From Pseudomonas delhiensis (GTDB taxonomy: Bacteria > Pseudomonadota > Gammaproteobacteria > Pseudomonadales > Pseudomonadaceae), in NCBI RefSeq assembly GCF_900187975.1, contig NZ_FZPC01000021.1, positions 1 through 64,000 on the forward strand: DNA of 64,000 bases, given 5' to 3'. Each line of letters begins with the position of its first letter. The stretch's first letter is position 1. The notes under the pieces were generated by a model. The model searched no databases. It saw only the letters and a program-made list of their open reading frames with translations, and had not been told where the DNA came from. The translations under genes and the position numbers were made by a program. Below, one piece after another: positions 17,499 through 25,750 of the stretch.

Positions 17499-17514
17499 CA
17501 GGCCAGGGCGAACC

Positions 17515-19086
17515 CTAGAGGGGCTCGCGGCTGGCGACGCCGTCCACCAGGCGGGCGATGCCCAGCGGGTTGGCGTCCTTGAGGGCGGGGGGGAGCAGCG
17601 CGTCCGGGTAGTTCTGGTAGCACACCGGGCGCAGGAAGCGGTCGATGGCCAGGGTGCCCACGGAGGTGCCGCGGGCATCCGAGGTGGCCGGGTACGGACC
17701 GCCGTGGACCATGGCGTCGCACACCTCGACGCCGGTGGGGTAGCCATTGAGCAGCAGGCGCCCGGCCTTGCGCTCCAGCAACGGCACCAGGGCGGCGAAG
17801 CGCGAGAGGTCTTCCGGCTCGGCGAGCAGGGTGGCGGTAAGTTGCCCGCGCAGGCCTTCCAGCGCCCGGCGCAGCTCGGCCTCGTCGGCCGCCTCGACGA
17901 CCACCGTGACCGGCCCGAAGACTTCCTCCTGCAGCAGCTCGTCCCCTTGCAACAGCAGTTCGACGTCGGCCTGGAACAGCTGGGCGCGGGCCTGCCTGCC
18001 CTCCTGGGCCTGGCCCGCCAGGTGGCGGATGCCGGGGTGCGCGTGCAGGCGCTGCAGGCCCTGTTCGTAGCTGCGCAGGGTACCGGCGTTGAGCATGGTC
18101 TGCGCCGGCTGGTCGGCCATGCGCCCGGCCAGGCTGGCGACGAAGGCGGAGAATTCCGCCGAGGCGATGCCGATCACCAGGCCGGGGTTGGTGCAGAACT
18201 GCCCGCAGCCCAGCACCACCGACGCGGCCAGCTCGGCGGCCACCTGCTCGCCGCGCGCCGCCAGCGCCGCGGGCAGGACCAGCACCGGGTTGATGCTGCT
18301 CATCTCGGCGAACACCGGGATCGGCTGCGGCCGCGCCGCGGCCAGGTCGCACAGGGCGCGGCCGCCCCTGAGCGAACCGGTGAAGCCGACCGCCTGGATC
18401 GCCGGGTGCTTGACCAGTTGCTCGCCAACGCCGGCGCCGAAGATCATGTTGAACACCCCGGCCGGCATGCCGGTGGCCTCCGCCGCGCGGACGATGGCCG
18501 CGGCCACGCAGTCGGCGGTGGCCATGTGCCCGCTGTGGGCCTTGAACACCACCGGGCAGCCCGCGGCCAGCGCGGCGGCGGTGTCGCCACCGGCGGTGGA
18601 GAAGGCCAGGGGGAAGTTGCTGGCGCCGAACACCGCCACCGGGCCCACGCCGATGCGGCACTGGCGCAGGTCCGGGCGCGGCAGCGGCTGGCGCTGGGGC
18701 AGTGCGCGGTCGATGCGCGCGCCATGGTAGTCGCCGCGGCGCAGCACCTGGGCGAACAGGCGCAACTGGTTGCTGGTGCGGGCGCGCTCGCCCTGGATGC
18801 GCGCCGGGGGCAGTGCGGTCTCGCGGCAGACGATGGCGGCGAAGGCCTCGCCCAGGGCATCCAGCTCGGCGGCGATGGCCTCGAGGAATTCGGCGCGGCG
18901 CGCGTCGGGCAAGGCGCGGTAGGCCGGGAACGCCGCTTCGGCGGCGAGCGCCGCGGCGTCCACCTCCGCCGGCGTGGCCTGGTGGAAGCTGTAGGGCAGC
19001 GCCTCGCCGGTGCTGGCGTCGAGGCTCTGCAGGTGGATGGAACCGGCGCCGCTGCGGGCGCCGCCGATGAAGTTGTATCCGAACAT
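17515..19086 (-). CDS. 2,5-dioxovalerate (alpha-ketoglutarate semialdehyde) dehydrogenase
   Basis: A 523-residue NAD(P)-dependent aldehyde dehydrogenase. Visible catalytic features are the coenzyme-binding FGASNFPLAFS and FKAHSGH (Lys182), the GFTGS motif (234-238), general base Glu261 in FAEMSSINP and nucleophile Cys298 in GCGQFCTNPG. The CGQFCTNPG form and the 520-residue length are typical of alpha-ketoglutarate semialdehyde dehydrogenases, the last step of non-phosphorylative pentose or aldarate breakdown, giving 2-oxoglutarate. AGGAG precedes the ATG. It is the distal gene of a leftward operon with the AraD1-type gene (144-base gap) and the MFS gene. Confidence 0.88.
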   Translation of the reverse strand: MFGYNFIGGARSGAGSIHLQSLDASTGEALPYSFHQATPAEVDAAALAAEAAFPAYRALPDARRAEFLEAIAAELDALGEAFAAIVCRETALPPARIQGERARTSNQLRLFAQVLRRGDYHGARIDRALPQRQPLPRPDLRQCRIGVGPVAVFGASNFPLAFSTAGGDTAAALAAGCPVVFKAHSGHMATADCVAAAIVRAAEATGMPAGVFNMIFGAGVGEQLVKHPAIQAVGFTGSLRGGRALCDLAAARPQPIPVFAEMSSINPVLVLPAALAARGEQVAAELAASVVLGCGQFCTNPGLVIGIASAEFSAFVASLAGRMADQPAQTMLNAGTLRSYEQGLQRLHAHPGIRHLAGQAQEGRQARAQLFQADVELLLQGDELLQEEVFGPVTVVVEAADEAELRRALEGLRGQLTATLLAEPEDLSRFAALVPLLERKAGRLLLNGYPTGVEVCDAMVHGGPYPATSDARGTSVGTLAIDRFLRPVCYQNYPDALLPPALKDANPLGIARLVDGVASREPL

Positions 19087-19230
19087 GGAATGTCTCCTGG
19101 TTCCACGGAAAAAGACCGCCGGGCCTTGTGAGCCCGGCGTTGCCCCCGAGGGCGGGTCGGACCGGTGTCCGTAGCGGGAAACCGCGCTACAGGCGTCGTA
19201 TGGGCGCCTGGTCCATGCGCGTGGCGGCGC

Positions 19231-20223
19231 TCATAGCGCCTGGACCAACCCTGCGCGCGGCGTCTCGGCGGCCGGTGCGATGCCGTTGCGAAGGGGCTCG
19301 CCGAACTCTCCCAGGCTGATCTCGAAGACATCGCCGGGGCGAGCCTGCACGCCGTCGGCGAACGATAGGGTGGCGGTGCCGAAGTAATGCACGTGGACAT
19401 CGCCCGGGCGCAGGAACTGCGTGTACTTGAAGTGGTGGAACTCCAGGTTCTCCAGGCTGTGACACATGTTGTCCTCACCGGAGAAGAAGGGCTTCTCCCA
19501 CAGCACCTGGCCGTCGCGCAGGATGCGGCTGCTGCCTTCCAGGTGATGCGGCAGCTCGCCCAGGCGCAATTCCGGGCCATAGCTGCAGAAGCGCAGCTTG
19601 GAGTGCGCCAGGTACAGGTAGTTTCGGCGCTCCATCACGTGGTCGGAGAACTCGTTGCCCAGGGCAAAGCCGACGCGGTAGGCGCGCGCGTCAGGGCCGA
19701 CGACATAGAGGCCGACCAGTTCCGGCTCCTCGCCCGCGTCCTCGGCGAAGCCCGGCAACGGCAGCTCGGCGCCGGGGCGCACGACGATGCCGCCGTCGCC
19801 CTTGTAGAACCACTCCGGCTGCGCACCGGCCTGGCCGGCGGCCGGCTTGCCGCCCTCCACGCCCCACTGGAACATGCGCATGCTGTCGGTAATGGCGGCC
19901 GCTTCGGCCTGCTGCTGGTGCATCTTGTCGCGAGTGGCGGCGCTGCCCAGGTGGGTCAGACCGGTACCAGTGACCAGGCAGTGTGCCGGGTCCTCATGGT
20001 CCAGCGGCGGCAGCACGCGCCCCTCGCGCAGCAGCACAGGGTAATCGTGAACTTCGCCCAGGCCCCGGGCCAGGACTTCGCCGGCCAGCCCGCGGCCGGC
20101 CTCGATGGCTGCCAGAGCCAGCGCACGCACGCTGGTGGCGCCCTGCACCTCGAGGGCGCGCCGGCCCTCCACCACGCCGACCCGGCGTTCGCCGGCGGCG
20201 GTTTCGAATTGGATCAGTCGCAT
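19231..20223 (-). CDS. AraD1/GguC-family FAH-fold protein, probable 2-keto-3-deoxy sugar-acid dehydratase
   Basis: A 330-residue fumarylacetoacetate-hydrolase-fold protein. Landmarks are VTGTGLTHLGSAATRDKMH, EPELVGLYVVGPDARAYRVG, FALGNEFSDHVMERRNYLYL and VHVHYFGTATLSFADG. The family (AraD1, GguC, XylX-like) converts 2-keto-3-deoxy-pentonates to 2,5-dioxopentanoate, which is the substrate of the dehydrogenase encoded next. The acidic residues expected to bind Mg2+ in FAH enzymes are in the EPELVGLYVV region. Position between transporter and dehydrogenase supports the pathway role. Whether the substrate derives from arabinose or xylose cannot be told here. Confidence 0.8.
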   Translation of the reverse strand: MRLIQFETAAGERRVGVVEGRRALEVQGATSVRALALAAIEAGRGLAGEVLARGLGEVHDYPVLLREGRVLPPLDHEDPAHCLVTGTGLTHLGSAATRDKMHQQQAEAAAITDSMRMFQWGVEGGKPAAGQAGAQPEWFYKGDGGIVVRPGAELPLPGFAEDAGEEPELVGLYVVGPDARAYRVGFALGNEFSDHVMERRNYLYLAHSKLRFCSYGPELRLGELPHHLEGSSRILRDGQVLWEKPFFSGEDNMCHSLENLEFHHFKYTQFLRPGDVHVHYFGTATLSFADGVQARPGDVFEISLGEFGEPLRNGIAPAAETPRAGLVQAL

Positions 20224-20251
20224 GCTCTTGCTCGCTTGTCGGTTGTCGGGT

Positions 20252-21556
20252 TCAACGGGAAGTGCCGGCCAGCGCCGCGCCTTCGCGCTGGCGCCGCTCC
20301 AGGCGGGTGTAGACGACGCCGGTAAGCATCAGGCCCAGCAGCATCACCATCGACAGGAAGTACAGGCCCGAGGCCAGGTTGCCGGTGTATGCCTTCAGCG
20401 CGCCTATGCCGAACGGCCCCAGGTAGCCACCTAGATTGCCGATGGAATTGATCAGGGCGATGCCGGCCGCCGCGCTGGCACCGGAGAAGAAGCGCCCCGG
20501 CAACGTCCAGAACACCGCCGTGCAGGAGAACAAGGCGAAAGCCACCAGGCACAGCGCCGCCAGTTGCAGCACCGGTGCGCTCAGCCAGGCGCTGAGGAAC
20601 AGGCCCGCAGCGCCGAGCGCATAGAGAACGCCCAGGTGTCCATAGCGATCGTTGAGGCGGTCCGAGCTGCGCGGCACCACCAGCAGGCCAAGGATGCCGA
20701 ACAGGTAGGGCACCGCCGAGACGAAGCCGGTGACCAGGTCGCTGCCACCGAACTGGTGGATCAGCGTCGGCAACCACAACCCCAGGCCATAGATGCTCAG
20801 AGTCACCGGCAGGTAGTACAGCGCCAGCAGCAGAACGCGACGATCCTTCAGGGCGTGCAGCGGGTTGCCGTGGCGGGTCTGGCCGAACTCACACAGGTCG
20901 TTCTGCAACTGTTCCTTGAGCCAGGCGCGCTCGGCCTCGCTCAGCCAGCGCACCTTGTCCGGGCCATCCGGCAGCAGGCGCAGGGTCGGCCAGGCGAGCA
21001 ACACCGCCGGGGTGCCGATGCAGATGAACAGCCACTGCCAGCCGTGCAGGCCGAAGTAGCCATCGAGCCCCAGCAACGCACCGGACAACGGTCCGGTCAC
21101 CAGCATCGCCAGCGGTTGGGAAAGGATGAAGAAGCCGAGGATCTTGCCGCGATGGCGCACCGGGTACCACTGGGTGATGTAGTACAGCACCCCGGGGAAG
21201 AAACCGGCCTCGGCGGCGCCTAGCAGGAAGCGCATCACGTAGAAGCCGTTGGGGCCGCTGACGAAGGCCATGCCGACAGTGATGGCGCCCCAGGTGACCA
21301 GGATGCGGGCGAACCAGCGGCGCGCACCGAAGCGGTCCAGCAGCAGGTTGCTGGGCACCTCGAAGAGGAAGTAGCCGATGAAGAACAGGCCGGCGCCGAA
21401 GCCGTAGGCGGCATCGCCGATACCCACGTCAGCGCCCATGTGCAGCTTGGCGAAGCCGACGGCGGACCGGTCCACGTAGGCCACCAGGTACAGCAGGACC
21501 AGGAAGGGAATGAGTTTCAGTGTGATCAGGCGGACGAGCCGCTGCTCCTGAATCAT
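20252..21556 (-). CDS. MFS transporter, anion:cation symporter type, probable sugar-acid uptake
   Basis: A 434-residue protein with 12 predicted membrane segments, starting MIQEQRLVRLITLKLIPFLVLLY. It has the YVDRSAVGFAKLHM first-loop motif and LGAAEAGFFPGVLYYITQWYP, both typical of the anion:cation symporter (ACS) family that imports hexuronates, galactonate and related acids. A 22-codon upstream extension is open but unlikely. It is the first gene of the leftward operon; its start is 187 bases from the divergent dehydratase gene with two FadR-like operators between them. Confidence 0.85.
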   Translation of the reverse strand: MIQEQRLVRLITLKLIPFLVLLYLVAYVDRSAVGFAKLHMGADVGIGDAAYGFGAGLFFIGYFLFEVPSNLLLDRFGARRWFARILVTWGAITVGMAFVSGPNGFYVMRFLLGAAEAGFFPGVLYYITQWYPVRHRGKILGFFILSQPLAMLVTGPLSGALLGLDGYFGLHGWQWLFICIGTPAVLLAWPTLRLLPDGPDKVRWLSEAERAWLKEQLQNDLCEFGQTRHGNPLHALKDRRVLLLALYYLPVTLSIYGLGLWLPTLIHQFGGSDLVTGFVSAVPYLFGILGLLVVPRSSDRLNDRYGHLGVLYALGAAGLFLSAWLSAPVLQLAALCLVAFALFSCTAVFWTLPGRFFSGASAAAGIALINSIGNLGGYLGPFGIGALKAYTGNLASGLYFLSMVMLLGLMLTGVVYTRLERRQREGAALAGTSR

Positions 21557-21643
21557 GGCGGGGACTCCGATTGTTCTTGTAATTGGGATGGTGCTCGGCC
21601 GGGGGCTTATCGGGCAGGCCACCGCGCCATGGAATCGACTATA

Positions 21644-21654
21644 TAGTAATACTA
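21644..21654. promoter_or_regulatory. FadR-type operator 1
   Basis: TAGTAATACTA matches the FadR-subfamily consensus TNGTNNNACNA and sits in a larger 13-base near-perfect palindrome (21643-21655). It is 88 bases before the MFS start. Confidence 0.65.
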
Positions 21655-21717
21655 TTAGTCACGACAACCCTTCACAAATCACGAATTAGCCAGTAGATTC
21701 CTCATAAACCTATCAAT

Positions 21718-21728
21718 TAGTAATACAA
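21718..21728. promoter_or_regulatory. FadR-type operator 2
   Basis: TAGTAATACAA also matches TNGTNNNACNA and lies 15 bases before the dehydratase ATG, so binding would block its ribosome-binding region or transcription start. Its centre is 74 bases, about seven helical turns, from that of operator 1. Confidence 0.65.
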
Positions 21729-21743
21729 TAAGAGTACATATCA

Positions 21744-23477
21744 ATGCCTGAGAAAAAGCCCTCCCTGCGCTCGGCCCAATGGTTCGGCAGCGCCGACAAG
21801 AACGGTTTCATGTACCGCAGCTGGATGAAGAACCAGGGCATCCCGGACCACGAGTTCCAAGGCAAACCGATCATTGGCATCTGCAACACCTGGTCGGAGC
21901 TGACGCCGTGCAACGCGCACTTCCGCAAGATCGCCGAGCATGTGAAGAAAGGCGTTCTGGAGGCCGGCGGCTTCCCCGTGGAATTCCCGGTGTTCTCCAA
22001 CGGCGAGTCGAACCTGCGACCAACCGCCATGCTCACCCGCAACCTGGCGAGCATGGACGTGGAAGAAGCCATCCGCGGCAACCCAGTGGACGCCGTTGTG
22101 CTGCTCACCGGCTGCGACAAGACCACCCCCGCCCTGCTGATGGGCGCGGCCAGTTGCGACGTGCCGGCCATCGTGGTCACCGGCGGGCCGATGCTCAACG
22201 GCAAGCACAAGGGGCGCGACATCGGCGCCGGGACCATCGTCTGGCAGATGCACGAGGCCTACAAGGCCGGCCAGATCGACCTCAACGAGTTCCTTTCGGC
22301 CGAAGCCGGCATGTCGCGCTCGGCCGGCACCTGCAACACCATGGGCACGGCCTCCACCATGGCCTGCATGGCCGAGGCCCTGGGCACCTCGTTGCCGCAC
22401 AACGCGGCGATCCCGGCGGTGGACTCGCGCCGCTACGTACTTGCCCACCTCTCTGGCATGCGTATCGTCGACATGGTTTTCGAGGACCTGCGACTATCGA
22501 AGATCCTCACCCGCGAGGCGTTCGAGAACGCCATCCGCGTCAATGCCGCCATCGGTGGCTCGACCAACGCGGTAATCCACCTCAAGGCCATCGCCGGACG
22601 CATCGGCGTCGACCTGCAGTTGGACGACTGGACCCGCGTCGGTCGCGGTACCCCGACGCTGGTCGACCTGCAGCCGTCCGGGCGCTTCCTGATGGAGGAG
22701 TTCTACTATGCCGGTGGCCTGCCGGCGGTGATCCGCCGCCTCGGCGAGCACGACCTGCTGCCCCACCCCAACGCACTGACTGCCAACGGCAAGGCGCTGT
22801 GGGACAACTGCCGCGAGGCACCGCTATATGACGAGGAAGTGATCCGCCCGATCGACCGTCCGCTGGTGTCCGACGGCGGCATCTGCGTGCTGCACGGCAA
22901 CCTGGCGCCCAAGGGCGCGGTACTCAAGCCGTCGGCGGCAACCCCCGAACTGATGCGCCATCGCGGCCGCGCGGTGGTGTTCGAGAATTTCGAGGACTAC
23001 AAGGCTCGGATCAACGATCCGGACCTGGAGGTGGACGCCAGCTCGGTGCTGGTGATGAAGCACTGCGGGCCCAAGGGCTACCCCGGCATGGCCGAGGTCG
23101 GCAACATGGGACTGCCGGCCAAGCTGCTGGCCCAGGGCGTGACCGACATGGTGCGCATCTCCGATGCGCGCATGAGCGGCACGGCCTACGGCACCGTGGT
23201 CCTCCACGTGGCACCGGAGGCCGCTGCCGGCGGGCCGCTGGCAGTGGTCCGCGAGGGCGACTGGATCGAGTTGGACTGCCACGAGGGGCGCCTGCACTTG
23301 GACATTCCCGAGGACGAGCTCGCCGCCCGCCTGGCCGACCTGCCGCCCCCGCAGGTGCTCATCGACGGTGGCTACGCGCGGCTCTATGTGGACCATGTGA
23401 TGCAGGCCGACGAAGGCTGCGACTTCGACTTCCTGGTCGGCTGCCGGGGTTCCGCCGTTCCCCGCCATTCCCATTGA
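21744..23477 (+). CDS. IlvD/Edd-family sugar-acid dehydratase (L-arabonate/D-xylonate type)
   Basis: A 577-residue Fe-S dehydratase. The cluster cysteines are visible: Cys56 (SELTPCN) or Cys47 (GICNTW), Cys124 (LTGCDKTTPA) and Cys197 (SAGTCNTMG). ICNTWSELTPCNAHF and GGSTNAVIHLKAI are characteristic of the pentonate dehydratase branch rather than of IlvD proper. It would convert a pentonate to the 2-keto-3-deoxy acid. It is divergent from the MFS/AraD1/dehydrogenase operon and is followed 91 bases later by the regulator gene. Substrate choice between L-arabonate, D-xylonate and related acids is not decidable from the sequence alone. Confidence 0.85.
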   Translation: MPEKKPSLRSAQWFGSADKNGFMYRSWMKNQGIPDHEFQGKPIIGICNTWSELTPCNAHFRKIAEHVKKGVLEAGGFPVEFPVFSNGESNLRPTAMLTRNLASMDVEEAIRGNPVDAVVLLTGCDKTTPALLMGAASCDVPAIVVTGGPMLNGKHKGRDIGAGTIVWQMHEAYKAGQIDLNEFLSAEAGMSRSAGTCNTMGTASTMACMAEALGTSLPHNAAIPAVDSRRYVLAHLSGMRIVDMVFEDLRLSKILTREAFENAIRVNAAIGGSTNAVIHLKAIAGRIGVDLQLDDWTRVGRGTPTLVDLQPSGRFLMEEFYYAGGLPAVIRRLGEHDLLPHPNALTANGKALWDNCREAPLYDEEVIRPIDRPLVSDGGICVLHGNLAPKGAVLKPSAATPELMRHRGRAVVFENFEDYKARINDPDLEVDASSVLVMKHCGPKGYPGMAEVGNMGLPAKLLAQGVTDMVRISDARMSGTAYGTVVLHVAPEAAAGGPLAVVREGDWIELDCHEGRLHLDIPEDELAARLADLPPPQVLIDGGYARLYVDHVMQADEGCDFDFLVGCRGSAVPRHSH

Positions 23478-23568
23478 GGGGCCGGTGCCCGGCGTGGAGC
23501 CGGGCGCCGTCGCCGGCGGCGATGCTATGATGCGGCGCCCCTGCCCTCATGGATCACCGCCCCAGCCC

Positions 23569-24291
23569 ATGGATTACCGCAAGCCAAAACCGCGCAAGAG
23601 CATGCACGCCACCCTGGTCCAGGACCTGGGCATGCAGATCGTCTCCGGCCAGCTCGAGCCCGGACAGAAGCTGCCCTCCGAGGCCAGCCTGTGCGAGGAG
23701 TACGCCGTCAGCCGGCCAGTCTTCCGGGAGGCCATGCGGGTGCTCACCGCCAAGGGGCTGGTCCATGCCCGCCCGCGGGCGGGCACGCTGGTGCGCCCAC
23801 GCCGAGACTGGCACATGCTCGACCCGGACGTACTGCACTGGCTGATGCAGACCACCCCGCAGCAGGAGTTCTTCAACACCCTGTCCAGCGTGCGCTGGGT
23901 TATAGAACCGGCCGCCGCCGCCCTGGCCGCGACCAATGCCAGCGAGGTCGACCTGGCCGCCATCGAGGAGGCCTACCAGCGAATGGAACAGGCGGTGACC
24001 CACGAGGAGCGCCTGCAGCCGGACCTGGACTTCCACACGCGCATCGCCGACGCCACCCACAACGACCTGCTGGCCTACCTGTGCAACATGCTGTCGCTGG
24101 CCCTGCGCGAATCGGTGCGCTATTCCAACCAGCGTCCCAATTTCCACGAGCTGGCGCTGCCCCGGCACAAGGCGATCCTCACCGCCATCAAGAACCGCGA
24201 TGCCCTGGGTGCACGGCATGCCTCGCTGGTACAGCTGGAAGATGCCCGGGTGGCGCTGAGCAAGGTACTCGGCCAGGACCCGCCGGCCTGA
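23569..24291 (+). CDS. FadR-subfamily GntR regulator
   Basis: A regulator of about 240 residues with an N-terminal winged helix (QIVSGQLEPGQKLPSEASLCEEYAVSRPVFREAMRVLTAKGLV, in parts) and a C-terminal FCD ligand domain with metal-site histidines (DLDFHTRIADATHN, LPRHKAIL). It is the expected local repressor for the two TNGTNNNACNA operators upstream of the dehydratase, released by a pathway sugar acid. The start MDYRKPKPRKS is the one closest to the conserved domain; no good ribosome-binding site marks it, and starts at 23485, 23524 or 23527 remain possible. Confidence 0.83.
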   Translation: MDYRKPKPRKSMHATLVQDLGMQIVSGQLEPGQKLPSEASLCEEYAVSRPVFREAMRVLTAKGLVHARPRAGTLVRPRRDWHMLDPDVLHWLMQTTPQQEFFNTLSSVRWVIEPAAAALAATNASEVDLAAIEEAYQRMEQAVTHEERLQPDLDFHTRIADATHNDLLAYLCNMLSLALRESVRYSNQRPNFHELALPRHKAILTAIKNRDALGARHASLVQLEDARVALSKVLGQDPPA

Positions 24292-24307
24292 ATGGTCCTC
24301 AGGCGGC

Positions 24308-25294
24308 CTACTCCAGCAACCATCGGCAATAGCGCCCCACGCCCTCCTCCACCCCCAGCATCGGCGCCCGGTAGCCGGCCTCGCGCAGGAAGGCGATGTC
24401 GGCGCAGGTGTAGCACTGGTACTTGCCGCGCAGGCCGTCGGGGAAGTCGATGTATTCCAATAGCCCCTGGGCGATGGCCTGCTGCAGGCTGAGCGGCGGC
24501 AGGTCCTGCTGCGCGCGCAGGCTGTTGATCACCGCCAGGGCCACGTCGTTGAACGGCTGCGCGCGGCCGCTGCCGAGGTTGAAGATGCCGCTGCGGCCGG
24601 GGTTGTCGAGGAAGTGCAGGTTGACCCGGGCCACGTCCTCCACCGAGACGAAGTCGCGCAGGTGACCGCCGGCCGGGTAGCCGCCGTATTCGCCGAACAG
24701 TTGCACCTTGCCGCTGGCGCGAAACTGCTCGAAGCAGTGGAAGGCCACCGAGGCCATGCGCCCCTTGTGCTGCTCGCGCGGGCCATAGACGTTGAAGTAG
24801 CGCAGCCCGACGACCTGGCTGCGCGCCTGCGGCAGGGCGCGGCGCACGCGCTGGTCGAAGAGGAACTTGGAATAGCCGTAGGCGTTCAGCGGCCGCTCGT
24901 ACTCGCGCAGCTCGCGGAAGTCGCGCCCGCCGCCGTAGACCGCCGCCGAGGAGGCGTAGAGGAAGGGCACGCCCAGCTTCAGGCTGGCCTCCAGCAGGTC
25001 GCAGCTGTAGCGGTAGTTGTTGTCCATCAGGTAGCGCCCGTCGCCCTCCAGGGTGCTGGAGCAGGCGCCCTGGTGGAGCAGCGCGCGGACCACGCCGAAG
25101 CCGCCGCGAGCGTAGCGTCCGACGAAGTCGCGCTTGTCCAGGTAGTCGGCGATGTCGCAGTCGGCGAGGTTGCGGAATTTGTCGCCTTCGGTCAGGTCGT
25201 CGACCGCGATGATGTCGGACTCGCCACGCCGGTTCAGCGCCTTGACGAGGTTGCTGCCGATGAAGCCGGCGGCGCCGGTGACGATGATGCTCAT
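24308..25294 (-). CDS. hldD: ADP-L-glycero-D-manno-heptose 6-epimerase
   Basis: A 328-residue extended short-chain dehydrogenase/epimerase that makes the heptose precursor of the LPS inner core. The NADP-binding [11 protein letters not shown] (residues 6-16) and catalytic Tyr and Lys in [11 protein letters not shown] are intact, and [18 protein letters not shown] is the HldD signature. The ATG at 25294 is the natural start. The order hldD, Rdx protein, plpD is as in P. aeruginosa. Confidence 0.94.
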   Translation of the reverse strand: MSIIVTGAAGFIGSNLVKALNRRGESDIIAVDDLTEGDKFRNLADCDIADYLDKRDFVGRYARGGFGVVRALLHQGACSSTLEGDGRYLMDNNYRYSCDLLEASLKLGVPFLYASSAAVYGGGRDFRELREYERPLNAYGYSKFLFDQRVRRALPQARSQVVGLRYFNVYGPREQHKGRMASVAFHCFEQFRASGKVQLFGEYGGYPAGGHLRDFVSVEDVARVNLHFLDNPGRSGIFNLGSGRAQPFNDVALAVINSLRAQQDLPPLSLQQAIAQGLLEYIDFPDGLRGKYQCYTCADIAFLREAGYRAPMLGVEEGVGRYCRWLLE

Positions 25295-25377
25295 GTGGGC
25301 ACACTCCCCGGTGGAGAATGAAGTGCCCACAGGCTATTCCCGGCAGGGCCGGCGGCCGTTGATGCAAGGCAATGAAT

Positions 25378-25391
25378 GTTAGCTTGCTAAC
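25378..25391. promoter_or_regulatory. Perfect palindrome upstream of hldD
   Basis: GTTAGC and GCTAAC around a 2-base centre, 84 bases before the hldD start and just past the end of the Rdx gene. It may be an operator; no regulator is identified. Confidence 0.35.
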
Positions 25392-25400
25392 GAAATGCCA

Positions 25401-25685
25401 TCAGGGCCGGTCGTTGTGCCCCAGGTCGCGCTGCGGGTCGATGCGGTCGCGCACCCGCCGCTTGAGCACCTTGGCCTCGGGGAAGCCGCCATCGGCCTTG
25501 CGCTCCCAGATCTGCTCGCCGTCGCAGGTGATGCGGAACACCCCGCCGGTGCCGGGCTCCAGGCTCACCCGGGCGAGGTCGTCGGCGAAGGTGCTTAGCA
25601 GTTCCTGGGCCAGCCAGGCGGCGCGCAGCAGCCACTGGCACTGGGTGCAATAGGTGATGACGATTTCCGCTCTGGGCTGGCTCAT
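25401..25685 (-). CDS. SelW/Rdx-family thioredoxin-like protein (Cys form)
   Basis: A 94-residue protein with the redox motif CTQC (Cys13, Cys16) just after the first strand (AEIVITYC), the fold core GVFRITCDGEQIWER and a GGFPEAKVLKRRVRDRI tail, as in the Rdx (SelT/SelW/SelH) family. Both positions are cysteine codons, so no selenocysteine is needed. Proposed role: cytoplasmic thiol redox function, not defined. It is transcribed toward hldD and divergent from plpD with 65 bases between starts. Confidence 0.87.
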   Translation of the reverse strand: MSQPRAEIVITYCTQCQWLLRAAWLAQELLSTFADDLARVSLEPGTGGVFRITCDGEQIWERKADGGFPEAKVLKRRVRDRIDPQRDLGHNDRP

Positions 25686-25750
25686 GGCGTCCGGGCTCCT
25701 GCTCTGGGATGCCTATAATAGCCGCCTGGAAGCCCCATCGGACCCGCCCA

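Larger units (their letters stand above)
17217..17514. other. Remnant region between the cassette and the dehydrogenase gene
   Basis: About 300 bases with no intact gene. On the minus strand a hydrophobic open stretch (for example LISLLVAGFFLRSGFVRVL) ends at the TGA at 17235 and is in frame with the small ORF after it, consistent with a decayed coding region. The right part is the second copy of the direct repeat and a hairpin. Confidence 0.5.

Noticed and set aside
25401..25685. Selenoprotein with in-frame UGA
   Set aside because: The redox motif is CTQC with ordinary cysteine codons, and no internal stop is present.
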